A stretch of 6,915 nucleotides of DNA from Gemmatimonadota bacterium (GCA_019348475.1 JAHWJJ010000251.1:1-6915); one strand, 5' to 3'. Shown: positions 1 to 6,540, counted from the first letter of the stretch. Made by a program: numbers and translations. Notes: generated by a model from the letters alone, not told the origin.

Positions 1-589
1 CCTGGCCCACGTTCCCCGGCGCGCCCTCCAGCTCCGGCGTGTAGACGGTCTGGATGCTGTCGATCAGCAGCACCTGCGGCGCCAGCTCCGCCGCGCGCAG
101 GAGGATGGAATCCAGCTCCGTCTCCGCCAGCAGCGTGACCGAGCCGGCCGCCTCTTCCAGGCGGTCCGCCCGCAGCTTGACCTGGTGCGCCGACTCCTCG
201 CCGGAGACGTAGAGCGTGCGCTTCTGCGCCCCTTCCAGCCGCCCGGCCACCTGGAGAAGGATGGTGGACTTCCCGATCCCCGGCTCGCCCCCGACGAGGA
301 CCACGGAGCCGGGAACGATGCCGCCGCCCAGCACGAAGTCGAACTCGGCCAGCCCGGTGGCCCAGCGGCGCGCCTCCGCGCCCTCGACGTCGCGCAGGCG
401 CACGGGCGCGGCCACGGGGCCCGCCCCGCGCGCGGATGGGGACGCGCCGGCGGCGGCCTTTGCGCGGCGGGGCGCGGCGGGCTCTTCCACCAGCGTGTTC
501 CACGCCTGGCAGGCGGGGCACTGCCCCTGCCACCGGGCCGTCTCGTTGCCGCACTCGCGGCAGAAGTACGCGGTACGCGTCTTTGCCAT
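1..589 (-). CDS. radA: RadA/Sms DNA repair ATPase, N-terminal 196 codons (cut by window edge)
   Basis: RadA is a RecA-like ATPase that processes recombination intermediates and branch-migrates D-loops; in some bacteria it acts as a DnaB-type helicase. The visible part starts MAKTRTAYFC and holds a four-cysteine zinc finger (C10, C13, C24, C27), an Ala/Pro-rich linker (about 36-62), the Walker A motif GGEPGIGKST (100-109), an LYVSGEES segment (126-133), and a Walker B-like LLIDSIQTVY (174-183). The KNRFG motif and the Lon-like C-terminal domain would lie beyond the left edge, so their state is unknown. The ATG at 589-587 is the natural start because the zinc finger follows at once; a GAGG lies 4 nt upstream, a short spacing. 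The gene begins 20 bp after the dnaB stop, so cotranscription with dnaB is likely. Unlike the neighbouring dnaB, its P-loop is not interrupted by an intein. Identification is secure; completeness cannot be judged. Confidence 0.95.
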   Translation of the reverse strand, partial: MAKTRTAYFCRECGNETARWQGQCPACQAWNTLVEEPAAPRRAKAAAGASPSARGAGPVAAPVRLRDVEGAEARRWATGLAEFDFVLGGGIVPGSVVLVGGEPGIGKSTILLQVAGRLEGAQKRTLYVSGEESAHQVKLRADRLEEAAGSVTLLAETELDSILLRAAELAPQVLLIDSIQTVYTPELEGAPGNVGQ

Positions 590-609
590 CGTGCCTCAGC
601 CGCCGGTCG

Positions 610-3600
610 TCATCCGCCGCCGTACGCCTCGTCGGATCTGCGCGTAAAGTTCTCGAAGCGCGTGAACTCCTTGATGAACTGCAGGCTCACGGTGCCCGTG
701 GCCCCGTTACGCTGCTTTCCGATCACCACCTCGGCCTTCCCCTCCAGGCTGTTGCCGTCCTTGTCCGTGGGCCCGTAGTAGTATTCGGGACGATACAGGA
801 ACATGATGACGTCCGCGTCCTGCTCGATGGCGCCGGAGTTGTGGCTCACGATGCCGTCGGCCAGCCAGCACGCGGGCCCCGGCACCGTCATATCGAACAC
901 CTCATCCTCACCCTCCGGCACCACCGCCACCACCCGGTCCCAGAAGAGCTCGCTCTCCGCCCATTCCCGCACGCCCTCGTCCTCCACAAGCATCGCGTAC
1001 TCCGCCCGGGCGGCCTGCGCCCTGCCGGCGTCGGATCGGCTCGGGATCACCGATGTCGCCGGATGTGCCATCCGGTGGTTGGCCAGCGCCGGCTCCGCCG
1101 CGGCCCGCGCGACGGCGAGGGTGTCCCCCGGCGCGATCTCCGACACGTGCACCCAGCCTGCCGGGCCGCGCAGGCGATGCTCAGCCGTGGCGCGAACGTG
1201 CCGTCCACAGGCCATCCGCACGCAGAACACCGGTTTTCGGCCGACCGACCACACCAGATCGCTGCTCGCGGTGATCAGGCGGCCAGACGCATCGACGCTC
1301 AGCACCTCGGGCGTGGTGCCGACCAGGTCGCGGATCGGTACGCGCCGCCCATCCGCCAGCACGACCACGGTGTCTCCCGTCACGCACTCACGAAGGTCCG
1401 ACATCATGGGGCGCTTGTCGGGGCGCGATTCCACCGCGCGGGAAAGCTGGGATAGCGCCACCACCGGCACCTCCAGCTCCTTCGCCAGCGCCTTCAGGCC
1501 GCGCGAGATCTCCGACACTTCCTGCTGGCGGTTCTCGGACTTGGTGTTGCCCTGCATCAGCTGCAGGTAGTCGACGATGATCATCGACAGGTCGTCGCGG
1601 TCGCTCTTCAGGCGGCGCGCCTTGGCCCGCATCTCCAGCACGGAAATGCCCGGCGTGTCGTCGATGAAGATCGGGGCGGTATTGAGCAGCCCCGCCGCCT
1701 GCGCCAGCCGCGGATAGTCGTCGTCGCGCAGCCGCCCCGTGCGGACGCGGCCGGCGTCCACCCGCGCCTCGGAGGTGAGCAGGCGCTGGACGAGCGAGTC
1801 CTTGCTCATTTCCAGCGAGAAGAACGCGACGCACTTGCCCTCGGCGATCGCCGCGTGCTGCGCGATGTTGAGCGTAAAGGCGGTATTGTGCACGCACACG
1901 TCGTTCGACACGAAGTTGTGCGTTCCGGGCACGGTGAGGTCGTAGACCTGCCTGGGCCCCAGCGGCTCGATGGAGACCACCTCGTCCCAGTAGACGTCGC
2001 TTTCCGCCAGGGCGGCAAGCCCGGCGTCGCCCAGCGCGCCCGCGAGGACGGCCAGGCGGTCGCGGGAGAGCGCGCGCCCGCCCACGTGCAGGTTGGTCCA
2101 TCCGCGGATCCCGGCGCGGCGCGCGAGCGAGGCCCACGACTCGTCACCCTTCGCCTCGGCGATGCGATGCCAGACCTGGCGCGGAATCAGGTCCCGGTTG
2201 GTCTGGTAGCGCTTCTCCCCGATCGCCGCCTCCACCCGCGCGACCGCGGCTTCCTTGCCGAAGATGCCGATCTCCCGCGCGAACGTGCGCAGCGACCGCG
2301 CGTCCGTCAGGTCGATCTGCCAGGCCGGGCGCCGGCCTCCGCCGTACTTCACCATCCGCCTGCGCAGGCCGGCGATGATCCCGAAGCGCAGGAGCAGGTG
2401 CTGGATCTGCCGCGCCAGTCGCTCACTGACGGTGGCGTAGCCGACCTGCGCCTGGCCACTGGCCAGCACCGTCGCCCAGCCGTCGGTCGCGAACAGGCGG
2501 TTCAGGAAGAGCGCGACCCCTTCGCGGTGCAGGGTGAAGATGGGCGCCGGCACCGTTTTGTCCGCCGCGCCCCTGCCCCACGCGCCCAGCTCGTCCAGCC
2601 ACGCCACCAGCGGGTTGCGGTCGATGCGCGGATCCGCGGCGGCCTCGATGCCCAGCGCGGCCCCGAGCGCCTCGCGCCGGGCAGGGGCGGGCGCCGCCAT
2701 TCCGTTGGTCCAGTGGCTCACCGATGCCGGACTGGCGCCGACCGCCGCCGCCAGCCGCCGGCCTTCACCGCGGGCCCGCGGCATGGCATCCGCCACCACG
2801 CCGGCAAACAGCGACCGCGCGGCGGCCGTCGCCTGACGATCGCGCCGGACGCTCAGGTACGGCGTCCGCGTACCCCGCGAGTCCTCCAGCTTCACCGCCA
2901 GGCCGCCGAACTCCGCCACCGCCTCCGAAAACTCGTCGCGCAGGCGCGGATCGGCGTTGGTGAAGCGGGGGTTGGTTCCCGTCAGCCCGCCGTCGCCGAT
3001 CAGGTAGGCGAGCAGCTTGACCTCGCACTCCCGCATCTCGCCCGTGCCGAAGACGGGGATCTGCCGCGGCACCGCGACGTGGTCGCCTGGGGAGACCTCG
3101 CCCAGCGGCTTCCATCCATTCACCGTGAGGAACGGGTGCGTCAGCGTGGTCTCGATCTGCCGGCCCAGGCGCGTGGTGACGCGGAAGACCGGCTTCTCCC
3201 CATCGTCCACGAACGCGCTGGGCTCCGTCATCCCCAGCTTCCAGTCGGTGCCCAGCGTGAGCAGCCGGGCCTGGCGGCGGCGGTAGATCTCCTCGATCGT
3301 CACCACGCTGCCGTCCTCCAGCACGATCTCGGAGTCGTGCGAGAGGCACTTTCCCATCGAAGGACGCGCGGCGACGATGACCAGGTCGCCCTTCTGGAAG
3401 CCGGCCGTCATCTCGTCAAGGTCGTAGAACCCGGTGGGGACGCCGGTGACGGCGGAGCTGTTCTGCGACAGGAGCTCGATGCGCTCCATCGCCGGCCACA
3501 GCAGTTCCTTGATCCAGACGAAGCCCTTGCGCTCGTGCGTCTGCGCGATCTGGAAGATGCGGCTCTCCGCCTTGTCCAGCAGCTCGTCGATGTCGCCCTG

Positions 3601-4029
3601 GTGCGCGTACGTCTCCTGGATGGTGACGGTGGACGCCTCGATCAGCCGGCGCAGCACCGCCTTTTCGCGGACGATGCGGGCGTGGTACTCGATGTTGGCC
3701 GCCGTGGGCACCGCGTCCAGCACCGACGCGATGAACTGCAGCCCGCCCACCGCCTCGAGGTCGCCCGCCCCGCGCAGCTCCTCCGACAGCGTGACCGGGT
3801 CGATCACGTCCCCGCGCTCGAAGATGCGCCGCATCGCCCGGAAGGCGCGGCGGTTCCCCTCGCGGTAGAACATGGTGTCGTCGACGACCTCGATGGCGCG
3901 CGTGAGCGCGTCGCCGTCGATGAGCATGCCGCCCAGCACCGCCAGCTCCGCCTCGGCCGAATACGGCGCGGTGCGGTCGGCAAAGGGCTCGGGCGCGACC
4001 TTGGGGACGAACGGGGTTACGGTGGCCAT
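610..4029 (-). CDS. dnaB: Replicative DNA helicase DnaB with two in-frame inteins
   Basis: DnaB is the hexameric ATP-driven helicase that unwinds DNA at the replication fork. The frame encodes 1139 residues, against roughly 450-480 for the family; the excess is two inteins (residues 228-715 and 882-1064). The extein totals 468 residues. It has the DnaB N-terminal domain (about 20-125, with [13 protein letters not shown]), a linker, and the RecA-like motor: [19 protein letters not shown] (198-216), Walker A ARPSMGK(228-715 removed)TAFTLN, FFSLEMS (736-742), Walker [11 protein letters not shown] (816-825, D820), [11 protein letters not shown] (860-870), MMSDLRE joined to [13 protein letters not shown], and KQRNGATG (1105-1112). 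Both insertions fall in the most conserved parts of the motor. The ATG at 4029 is chosen because the N-terminal domain follows directly; only a weak GGAT lies about 6 nt upstream. A 393 bp gap separates it from the glycosylase gene upstream. radA follows after 20 bp. Confidence 0.97.
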   Translation of the reverse strand: MATVTPFVPKVAPEPFADRTAPYSAEAELAVLGGMLIDGDALTRAIEVVDDTMFYREGNRRAFRAMRRIFERGDVIDPVTLSEELRGAGDLEAVGGLQFIASVLDAVPTAANIEYHARIVREKAVLRRLIEASTVTIQETYAHQGDIDELLDKAESRIFQIAQTHERKGFVWIKELLWPAMERIELLSQNSSAVTGVPTGFYDLDEMTAGFQKGDLVIVAARPSMGKCLSHDSEIVLEDGSVVTIEEIYRRRQARLLTLGTDWKLGMTEPSAFVDDGEKPVFRVTTRLGRQIETTLTHPFLTVNGWKPLGEVSPGDHVAVPRQIPVFGTGEMRECEVKLLAYLIGDGGLTGTNPRFTNADPRLRDEFSEAVAEFGGLAVKLEDSRGTRTPYLSVRRDRQATAAARSLFAGVVADAMPRARGEGRRLAAAVGASPASVSHWTNGMAAPAPARREALGAALGIEAAADPRIDRNPLVAWLDELGAWGRGAADKTVPAPIFTLHREGVALFLNRLFATDGWATVLASGQAQVGYATVSERLARQIQHLLLRFGIIAGLRRRMVKYGGGRRPAWQIDLTDARSLRTFAREIGIFGKEAAVARVEAAIGEKRYQTNRDLIPRQVWHRIAEAKGDESWASLARRAGIRGWTNLHVGGRALSRDRLAVLAGALGDAGLAALAESDVYWDEVVSIEPLGPRQVYDLTVPGTHNFVSNDVCVHNTAFTLNIAQHAAIAEGKCVAFFSLEMSKDSLVQRLLTSEARVDAGRVRTGRLRDDDYPRLAQAAGLLNTAPIFIDDTPGISVLEMRAKARRLKSDRDDLSMIIVDYLQLMQGNTKSENRQQEVSEISRGLKALAKELEVPVVALSQLSRAVESRPDKRPMMSDLRECVTGDTVVVLADGRRVPIRDLVGTTPEVLSVDASGRLITASSDLVWSVGRKPVFCVRMACGRHVRATAEHRLRGPAGWVHVSEIAPGDTLAVARAAAEPALANHRMAHPATSVIPSRSDAGRAQAARAEYAMLVEDEGVREWAESELFWDRVVAVVPEGEDEVFDMTVPGPACWLADGIVSHNSGAIEQDADVIMFLYRPEYYYGPTDKDGNSLEGKAEVVIGKQRNGATGTVSLQFIKEFTRFENFTRRSDEAYGGG
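838..1386 (-). mobile_element. Intein 2 in DnaB, mini-intein without endonuclease
   Basis: This is a 183-residue intein, DnaB residues 882-1064. It begins at Cys882 after MMSDLRE and ends at His1063-Asn1064, followed by Ser1065; excision restores [12 protein letters not shown]. Block A is [20 protein letters not shown] (882-901). Block B has T948-A-E-H951, then [20 protein letters not shown]. Block F/G is [21 protein letters not shown] (1044-1064, split as [11 protein letters not shown] and [10 protein letters not shown]). No LAGLIDADG motif is present: the about 55 residues between the splicing halves (972-1030) are an Ala/Arg-rich linker and then [10 protein letters not shown], which matches [10 protein letters not shown] of intein 1. 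It therefore looks like an intein that lost its endonuclease. The block F histidine is replaced by Ala1053. The other catalytic positions are intact, so splicing is expected, because an unspliced insert here should inactivate an essential helicase. Confidence 0.94.
1885..3348 (-). mobile_element. Intein 1 in the DnaB P-loop, full-length with LAGLIDADG homing endonuclease
   Basis: This is a 488-residue intein, DnaB residues 228-715. It starts at Cys228 directly after ARPSMGK and ends at His714-Asn715, with Thr716 as the +1 nucleophile, so precise excision regenerates GKTAFTLN. Splicing block A is [16 protein letters not shown] (228-243). Block B has T295-L-T-H298 followed by [20 protein letters not shown]. 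Block F/G is [21 protein letters not shown] (695-715, split here as [10 protein letters not shown] and [11 protein letters not shown]). All residues expected of a class 1 cis-splicing intein are present: Cys1, the TxxH motif, the block F His704, the penultimate His and the terminal Asn. The P-loop is a known intein site in DnaB, for example in mycobacteria. With an intact endonuclease the element could still home into intein-free dnaB alleles. Base composition looks like the host gene, so there is no obvious sign of recent arrival. Confidence 0.96.
1960..3039 (-). other. LAGLIDADG homing endonuclease region of intein 1, with two helix-turn-helix-like segments
   Basis: Within intein 1, about residues 331-690, lies the endonuclease region that would cut the empty dnaB site at the P-loop codons. 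The first LAGLIDADG motif is LAYLIGDGG (340-348, D346) and the second is [11 protein letters not shown] (508-518, D516). Both metal-binding aspartates are kept, which suggests activity. After motif 2 comes the usual [21 protein letters not shown] (531-551). Between the two motifs, residues about 422-462 resemble an XRE/Cro-type helix-turn-helix: [18 protein letters not shown] followed by a second helix ending in LGAALGI. A second, weaker DNA-binding-like segment (about 631-675, [11 protein letters not shown] then [14 protein letters not shown]) precedes the C-terminal splicing part. The domain boundaries are approximate. The endonuclease call is firm; the two HTH assignments are from pattern only. 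Confidence 0.85.
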
Positions 4030-4044
4030 CGATAAATCCAGTAC

Positions 4045-4086
4045 TGCCGGGACGGCGCTACGCCCCGCCGGAGGGGCGGGACGGCA
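4045..4086 (-). repeat. Inverted repeats in the leader just upstream of dnaB
   Basis: CGCCCC (4061-4066) and GGGGCG (4073-4078) form a perfect 6-bp stem with a 6-nt loop. Outside it, TGCCG (4045-4049) can pair with CGGCA (4082-4086). A 9-base direct repeat, CGGGACGGC, also occurs at 4048-4056 and 4077-4085. The structure ends about 15 nt before the dnaB ATG. In the dnaB transcript it could form a GC-rich hairpin close to the ribosome binding region, or serve as an operator. No T-run follows, so it is not a standard terminator. In DNA this rich in G and C short palindromes arise by chance, hence the modest confidence in a function. Confidence 0.4.
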
Positions 4087-4136
4087 AGCTGTCCATGCTA
4101 CGATTGGTTCAGAGAGCGGTGCTCAGAGGGAACCCG

Positions 4137-4260
4137 GTCATCCTGAGGGAGCGCACGCGCGCAACTTCAAGTGTCACAATCGCCTGCGCGCGACCGGAGG
4201 ACCTTCTTTCCCTGCGCGTGGGCCAGGCCCCTCCGCAGAAAATCCAGGCGCACGGTTCAG
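4137..4260. repeat. Possible dispersed intergenic repeat with an internal palindrome
   Basis: The stretch opens with GGTCATCCTGAGGGAGCGCA, resembling short intergenic repeats that I associate with GC-rich environmental bacterial genomes. It contains an 8-bp inverted repeat, CGCGCGCA (4156-4163) and TGCGCGCG (4185-4192), with a 21-nt loop. The following ACCGGAGGACCTTC (4193-4206) looks like part of the same unit. Only one copy is in the window, so its repeat nature is inference and the boundaries are approximate. Confidence 0.3.
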
Positions 4261-4305
4261 TCCGGATCGCTCCGCGCCGCGCCCCCTCCGCTCGCCCAGG
4301 CTCGC

Positions 4306-4332
4306 ACCTCCCCCGAAAACCCTGGGGGAGGT
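4306..4332. repeat. Perfect 9-bp inverted repeat (hairpin)
   Basis: ACCTCCCCC (4306-4314) pairs without mismatch with GGGGGAGGT (4324-4332) around a 9-nt loop, GAAAACCCT. It lies about 90 bp past the stop of the glycosylase gene. It would form a stable hairpin in RNA from either strand. Neither side has a T-run, so a classical intrinsic terminator is not supported. It could act as a transcript-end stabiliser, a factor-assisted terminator or a unit of a dispersed repeat family. Confidence 0.55.
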
Positions 4333-4422
4333 TGGACTGCGCTTTCATCCGCGGCGGTGCGCGTAGCGCCAGACGACTCAGGACGAGTGGGTTTCGGCCG
4401 TGCGAATCGGCAGACGCCCTCG

Positions 4423-5292
4423 TCAGGCTGCGTCCAGCACGTCGCGCGCGCGCTGGAGGTCTTCCCACACGCTGCGGACCCAGGCCGGGTGGCGCAGGCA
4501 GGCGGCCGGGTGGTAGGTCGGCACCAGCGGAACCCCGCGATACTGTTGCCTGGTGCCGCGCAGCTTGCCGATCGACACGTCGGTCCCCAGCAGCGTCTGC
4601 GCGGCAAAGGCGCCGAACGCCAGGATCACCCGGGGCTGCACCAGCTCCACCTGCCGCAGCAGGTAGGGGCTGCAGGCGTCCACCTCGTCGGGCTGGGGAT
4701 TGCGGTTCTGCGGCGGCCTGCACTTGAGCACGTTGCAGATGTATACGTCCTCGCGGGCGAATCCGGAAGAAAGAAGGAGCAGGTCCAGCAGCTTTCCGGC
4801 GCGCCCCACGAACGGCCGCCCGCTGCGGTCCTCCTCCTGCCCCGGCGCCTCCCCCACCACCATCACGTCCGCGGTCTCCCGCCCCTCGCCAAAGACCACG
4901 TGCGTGCGGGTCTTCGCCAGTCCACACCGCGGACATCCGAGTGCAATCTCGCGAACTTGTGAGAGGACCGGTAGACTTGAAATTTCCTCCGCGCTCACAT
5001 ACGCAGCAGGGGCGCGGGGAGACGGCGGGTGCGGCGTGCTCCCCGGCACCGGCGCGCCGGCCCTGCGGTGCGTCTCCGGCTCGCCGGGGACGGCCCGCGG
5101 CGCGGCTTCCACGCGCGCGGACGGCGCGGCCACGCGTTCGGCGGGGGCGCGGGTGAGCGCGGGCGCGGGGGGCGCGTCCGCGAGGAGGGCGGCCACTTCG
5201 GAGGGGGAGAGGCGGTCCAGCACCAGCTCCTCCTCGCCCAGCTCCCGGCGCTGGCGCAGGTAGGCGCGCAGCAGGTCGCGGGGATCGTTCAC
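4423..5292 (-). CDS. Family 4 (4Fe-4S) uracil-DNA glycosylase
   Basis: The enzyme removes uracil from DNA, mainly after cytosine deamination, and so starts base excision repair. The 289-residue protein has the family 4 pattern: C120-PR-C123, motif GEAPGQEED (147-155), RPFVGRAGKLLD (159-170), NVLKCRPPQNRNP (187-199, C191), C207, and YHPAACLR (260-267). C120, C123, C191 and C207 are the expected iron-sulfur ligands. Family members are usually about 190-220 residues. Here about 110 extra N-terminal residues precede the catalytic part: a predicted helix (LSPSEVAALLAD, 28-39) and a Pro/Ala/Arg-rich, probably disordered stretch (40-100). The GTG at 5292-5290 is chosen because it overlaps the coaBC stop as GTGA and has GGAG 8 nt upstream (5301-5304). 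The same frame stays open far upstream inside coaBC, but that extension is Arg/Gly/Pro-rich and not real. Identity is secure; the exact start is likely. Confidence 0.94.
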   Translation of the reverse strand: MNDPRDLLRAYLRQRRELGEEELVLDRLSPSEVAALLADAPPAPALTRAPAERVAAPSARVEAAPRAVPGEPETHRRAGAPVPGSTPHPPSPRAPAAYVSAEEISSLPVLSQVREIALGCPRCGLAKTRTHVVFGEGRETADVMVVGEAPGQEEDRSGRPFVGRAGKLLDLLLLSSGFAREDVYICNVLKCRPPQNRNPQPDEVDACSPYLLRQVELVQPRVILAFGAFAAQTLLGTDVSIGKLRGTRQQYRGVPLVPTYHPAACLRHPAWVRSVWEDLQRARDVLDAA

Positions 5293-6530
5293 GCGGCGGG
5301 CTCCGCCGCCGGCAGCAGCCCTTGGACGCGGTCCAGGATCTGGTCCGCCACCCCGGCCTTGCTCATCAGCGGCAGCGCCTGGTCCGGCTGTCCGGCCTGC
5401 AGCAGGACGACCCGGTTGGTTTCCACCTCGAACCCCGCGCCCGGCTCCGTCGCGTCGTTCACCACCAGCAGGTCCAGCCCCTTTCCCTCCAGCTTCCGCC
5501 TTCCGTTCTCCACCGCGTCCGCCGTCTCCAGCGCGAACCCGACGATCACCGAGCCGGCCCGGCGTGCATCGCGAGTCGCCCGCAGCACGTCCGCCGTGGG
5601 CTCCAGCTCGATGCGCGGAACGCCCCCGGACTCCTTCTTGATCTTCTGCTCCGCGGGAGTGGAGGGGCGGAAGTCCGCGACGGCGGCGGCCATCACCAGC
5701 ACGTCGGCCGTGGGGAGCGCGTCGGCGACCGCGGCGCGCATCTCCTCCGCCGACTCCACCTTCCGCACCTCCACGCCCACGGGAGCCGGGAGGTGCGAGG
5801 GGCCGGAGACGAGGAGGACCTCCGCCCCGCGGCGCCAGGCGGCGGCGGCGACCTGGTACCCCATCCGTCCCGACGAGCGGTTGCCGACGTAGCGCACCGC
5901 GTCGATCGGCTCGCGCGTGGGCCCGGCGGTGACCACCACGCGCCGCCCGGCCAGCGGCGTGCGCCCCTCCAGCGCGCGTCCGGCGTGGGCCAGGATCTCG
6001 TCCGGCTCCAGCATGCGCCCCGGCCCCTCGCCCTCGCCCCACGCCAGCGGCCCCACCGCGGGCCCGGCGACGTGGTAGCCGATCTCCTGCAGACGGTGGA
6101 GGTTGGAGCGGGTGGCGGGGTGGGCGTACATCCGGTTGTTCATCGCCGGACACAGAACGACGGGCGCCTCCGTGGCCAGCAGCGTGGCGGTCAGCAGGTC
6201 GTCGGCCATGCCGGCGGCCGCGCGGGCCAGCAGGTTGGCCGTCGCGGGCGCCACGACCACGGCGTCCGCGTCGCGCGCCAGGCGGATGTGCAGCAGCGGG
6301 TCGCCCGGGGGATACAGCGAGGTGTGGGCGGGGCGCCCGGTGAGCGCCTCGAACGTGAGCGGGCGCACGAACTCCAGCGCGCCCTGGGAGAGGACCACGT
6401 CCACGGCGGCGCCCGCGAGGGTCAGCTCGCGGGCCAGGGCCACCGCCTTGTACGCCGCGATCCCCCCCGTGACGCCCAGGACCACGCGGCGCCCGCTGAA
6501 GGGGCGCCGCGGTGCGCGCGTCCCCGGCAT
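5289..6530 (-). CDS. coaBC: Bifunctional CoaBC: phosphopantothenoylcysteine decarboxylase / phosphopantothenate-cysteine ligase
   Basis: This cytosolic enzyme carries out two steps of coenzyme A synthesis: CoaB joins cysteine to 4'-phosphopantothenate using CTP, and CoaC decarboxylates the product with FMN. The 413 residues have the usual length and order. CoaC (about 14-190) shows GVTGGIAAYK (19-28), the catalytic His in LLHIRLA (H81), VVAPATANL (92-100) and PAMNNRMY (128-135). CoaB (about 195-400) shows VVVTAGPTREPID (198-210), VGNRSSGRMG (215-224, N217), AAAVADFRP (281-289), KIKK (296-299) and GFALET (331-336). Trp164 stands in LAWGEGEGPGRM where E. coli CoaC has the active-site Cys158; see findings. 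The ATG at 6530 is 10 bp after the rpoZ stop and has no clear Shine-Dalgarno sequence, so translation may depend on coupling to rpoZ. The stop overlaps the glycosylase start by 4 bases. Confidence 0.96.
   Translation of the reverse strand: MPGTRAPRRPFSGRRVVLGVTGGIAAYKAVALARELTLAGAAVDVVLSQGALEFVRPLTFEALTGRPAHTSLYPPGDPLLHIRLARDADAVVVAPATANLLARAAAGMADDLLTATLLATEAPVVLCPAMNNRMYAHPATRSNLHRLQEIGYHVAGPAVGPLAWGEGEGPGRMLEPDEILAHAGRALEGRTPLAGRRVVVTAGPTREPIDAVRYVGNRSSGRMGYQVAAAAWRRGAEVLLVSGPSHLPAPVGVEVRKVESAEEMRAAVADALPTADVLVMAAAVADFRPSTPAEQKIKKESGGVPRIELEPTADVLRATRDARRAGSVIVGFALETADAVENGRRKLEGKGLDLLVVNDATEPGAGFEVETNRVVLLQAGQPDQALPLMSKAGVADQILDRVQGLLPAAEPAA
5290..5304 (-). promoter_or_regulatory. Ribosome binding site and overlapping GTG start of the glycosylase gene
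   Basis: GGAG (5301-5304 on the minus strand) lies 8 nt before the GTG at 5292-5290, inside the end of coaBC. The GTGA overlap of start and stop is the usual arrangement for translational coupling. It decides the start against longer readings of the same open frame. Confidence 0.7.
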
Positions 6531-6540
6531 CGGTGCGGCT

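Larger units (their letters stand above)
4030..4422. other. Non-coding gap between the glycosylase gene and dnaB
   Basis: I see no convincing gene in these 393 bp. Open frames that cross it are the wrong-frame continuations of coding DNA on either side, and their translations are low-complexity Arg/Pro/Ala. I found no good sigma-70-type -35/-10 pair on the minus strand and no hairpin followed by a T-run, so whether dnaB has its own promoter here is undecided. The gap is the only long one in an otherwise tightly packed strand, which makes it the most likely place for a dnaB promoter. It holds three inverted repeats, at 4045-4086, 4156-4192 and 4306-4332, listed separately where supported. Confidence 0.7.

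Noticed and set aside
436..1570. Plus-strand open frames over the dnaB C-terminal part
   Set aside because: They are antisense to conserved DnaB and intein 2 sequence and have no recognisable protein features.
838..3348. The dnaB insertions as insertion sequences or a gene fusion
   Set aside because: There are no terminal inverted repeats, target duplications or transposase. The frame is kept, and the Cys1, TxxH and His-Asn splice motifs at the borders identify inteins.
1855..4035. A 726-codon open frame on the plus strand opposite dnaB
   Set aside because: It lies antisense to clear DnaB and intein coding sequence. Its translation is low-complexity Arg/Ala/Gln/His with no domain, as expected for the reverse of high-GC codons.
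4306..4332. Intrinsic terminator for the rpoZ-coaBC-glycosylase transcript
   Set aside because: The stem is perfect but neither strand has a T-run after it, so it is reported only as an inverted repeat.
4030..4422. A sigma-70-type promoter for dnaB
   Set aside because: Weak elements such as TTGCCG or TAGCAT occur on the minus strand, but none has a partner hexamer at 16-18 bp.
4109..4962. Open frames on both strands crossing the gap and the glycosylase gene
   Set aside because: They overlap the glycosylase coding region in the wrong frame or on the wrong strand, and their translations lack any conserved motif.
4423..6153. A 576-codon reading that extends the glycosylase frame upstream through coaBC
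   Set aside because: The added part is Arg/Gly/Ala-rich and lies in another frame of the well-supported coaBC. The GTG at 5292 with its ribosome binding site and GTGA overlap is the better start.
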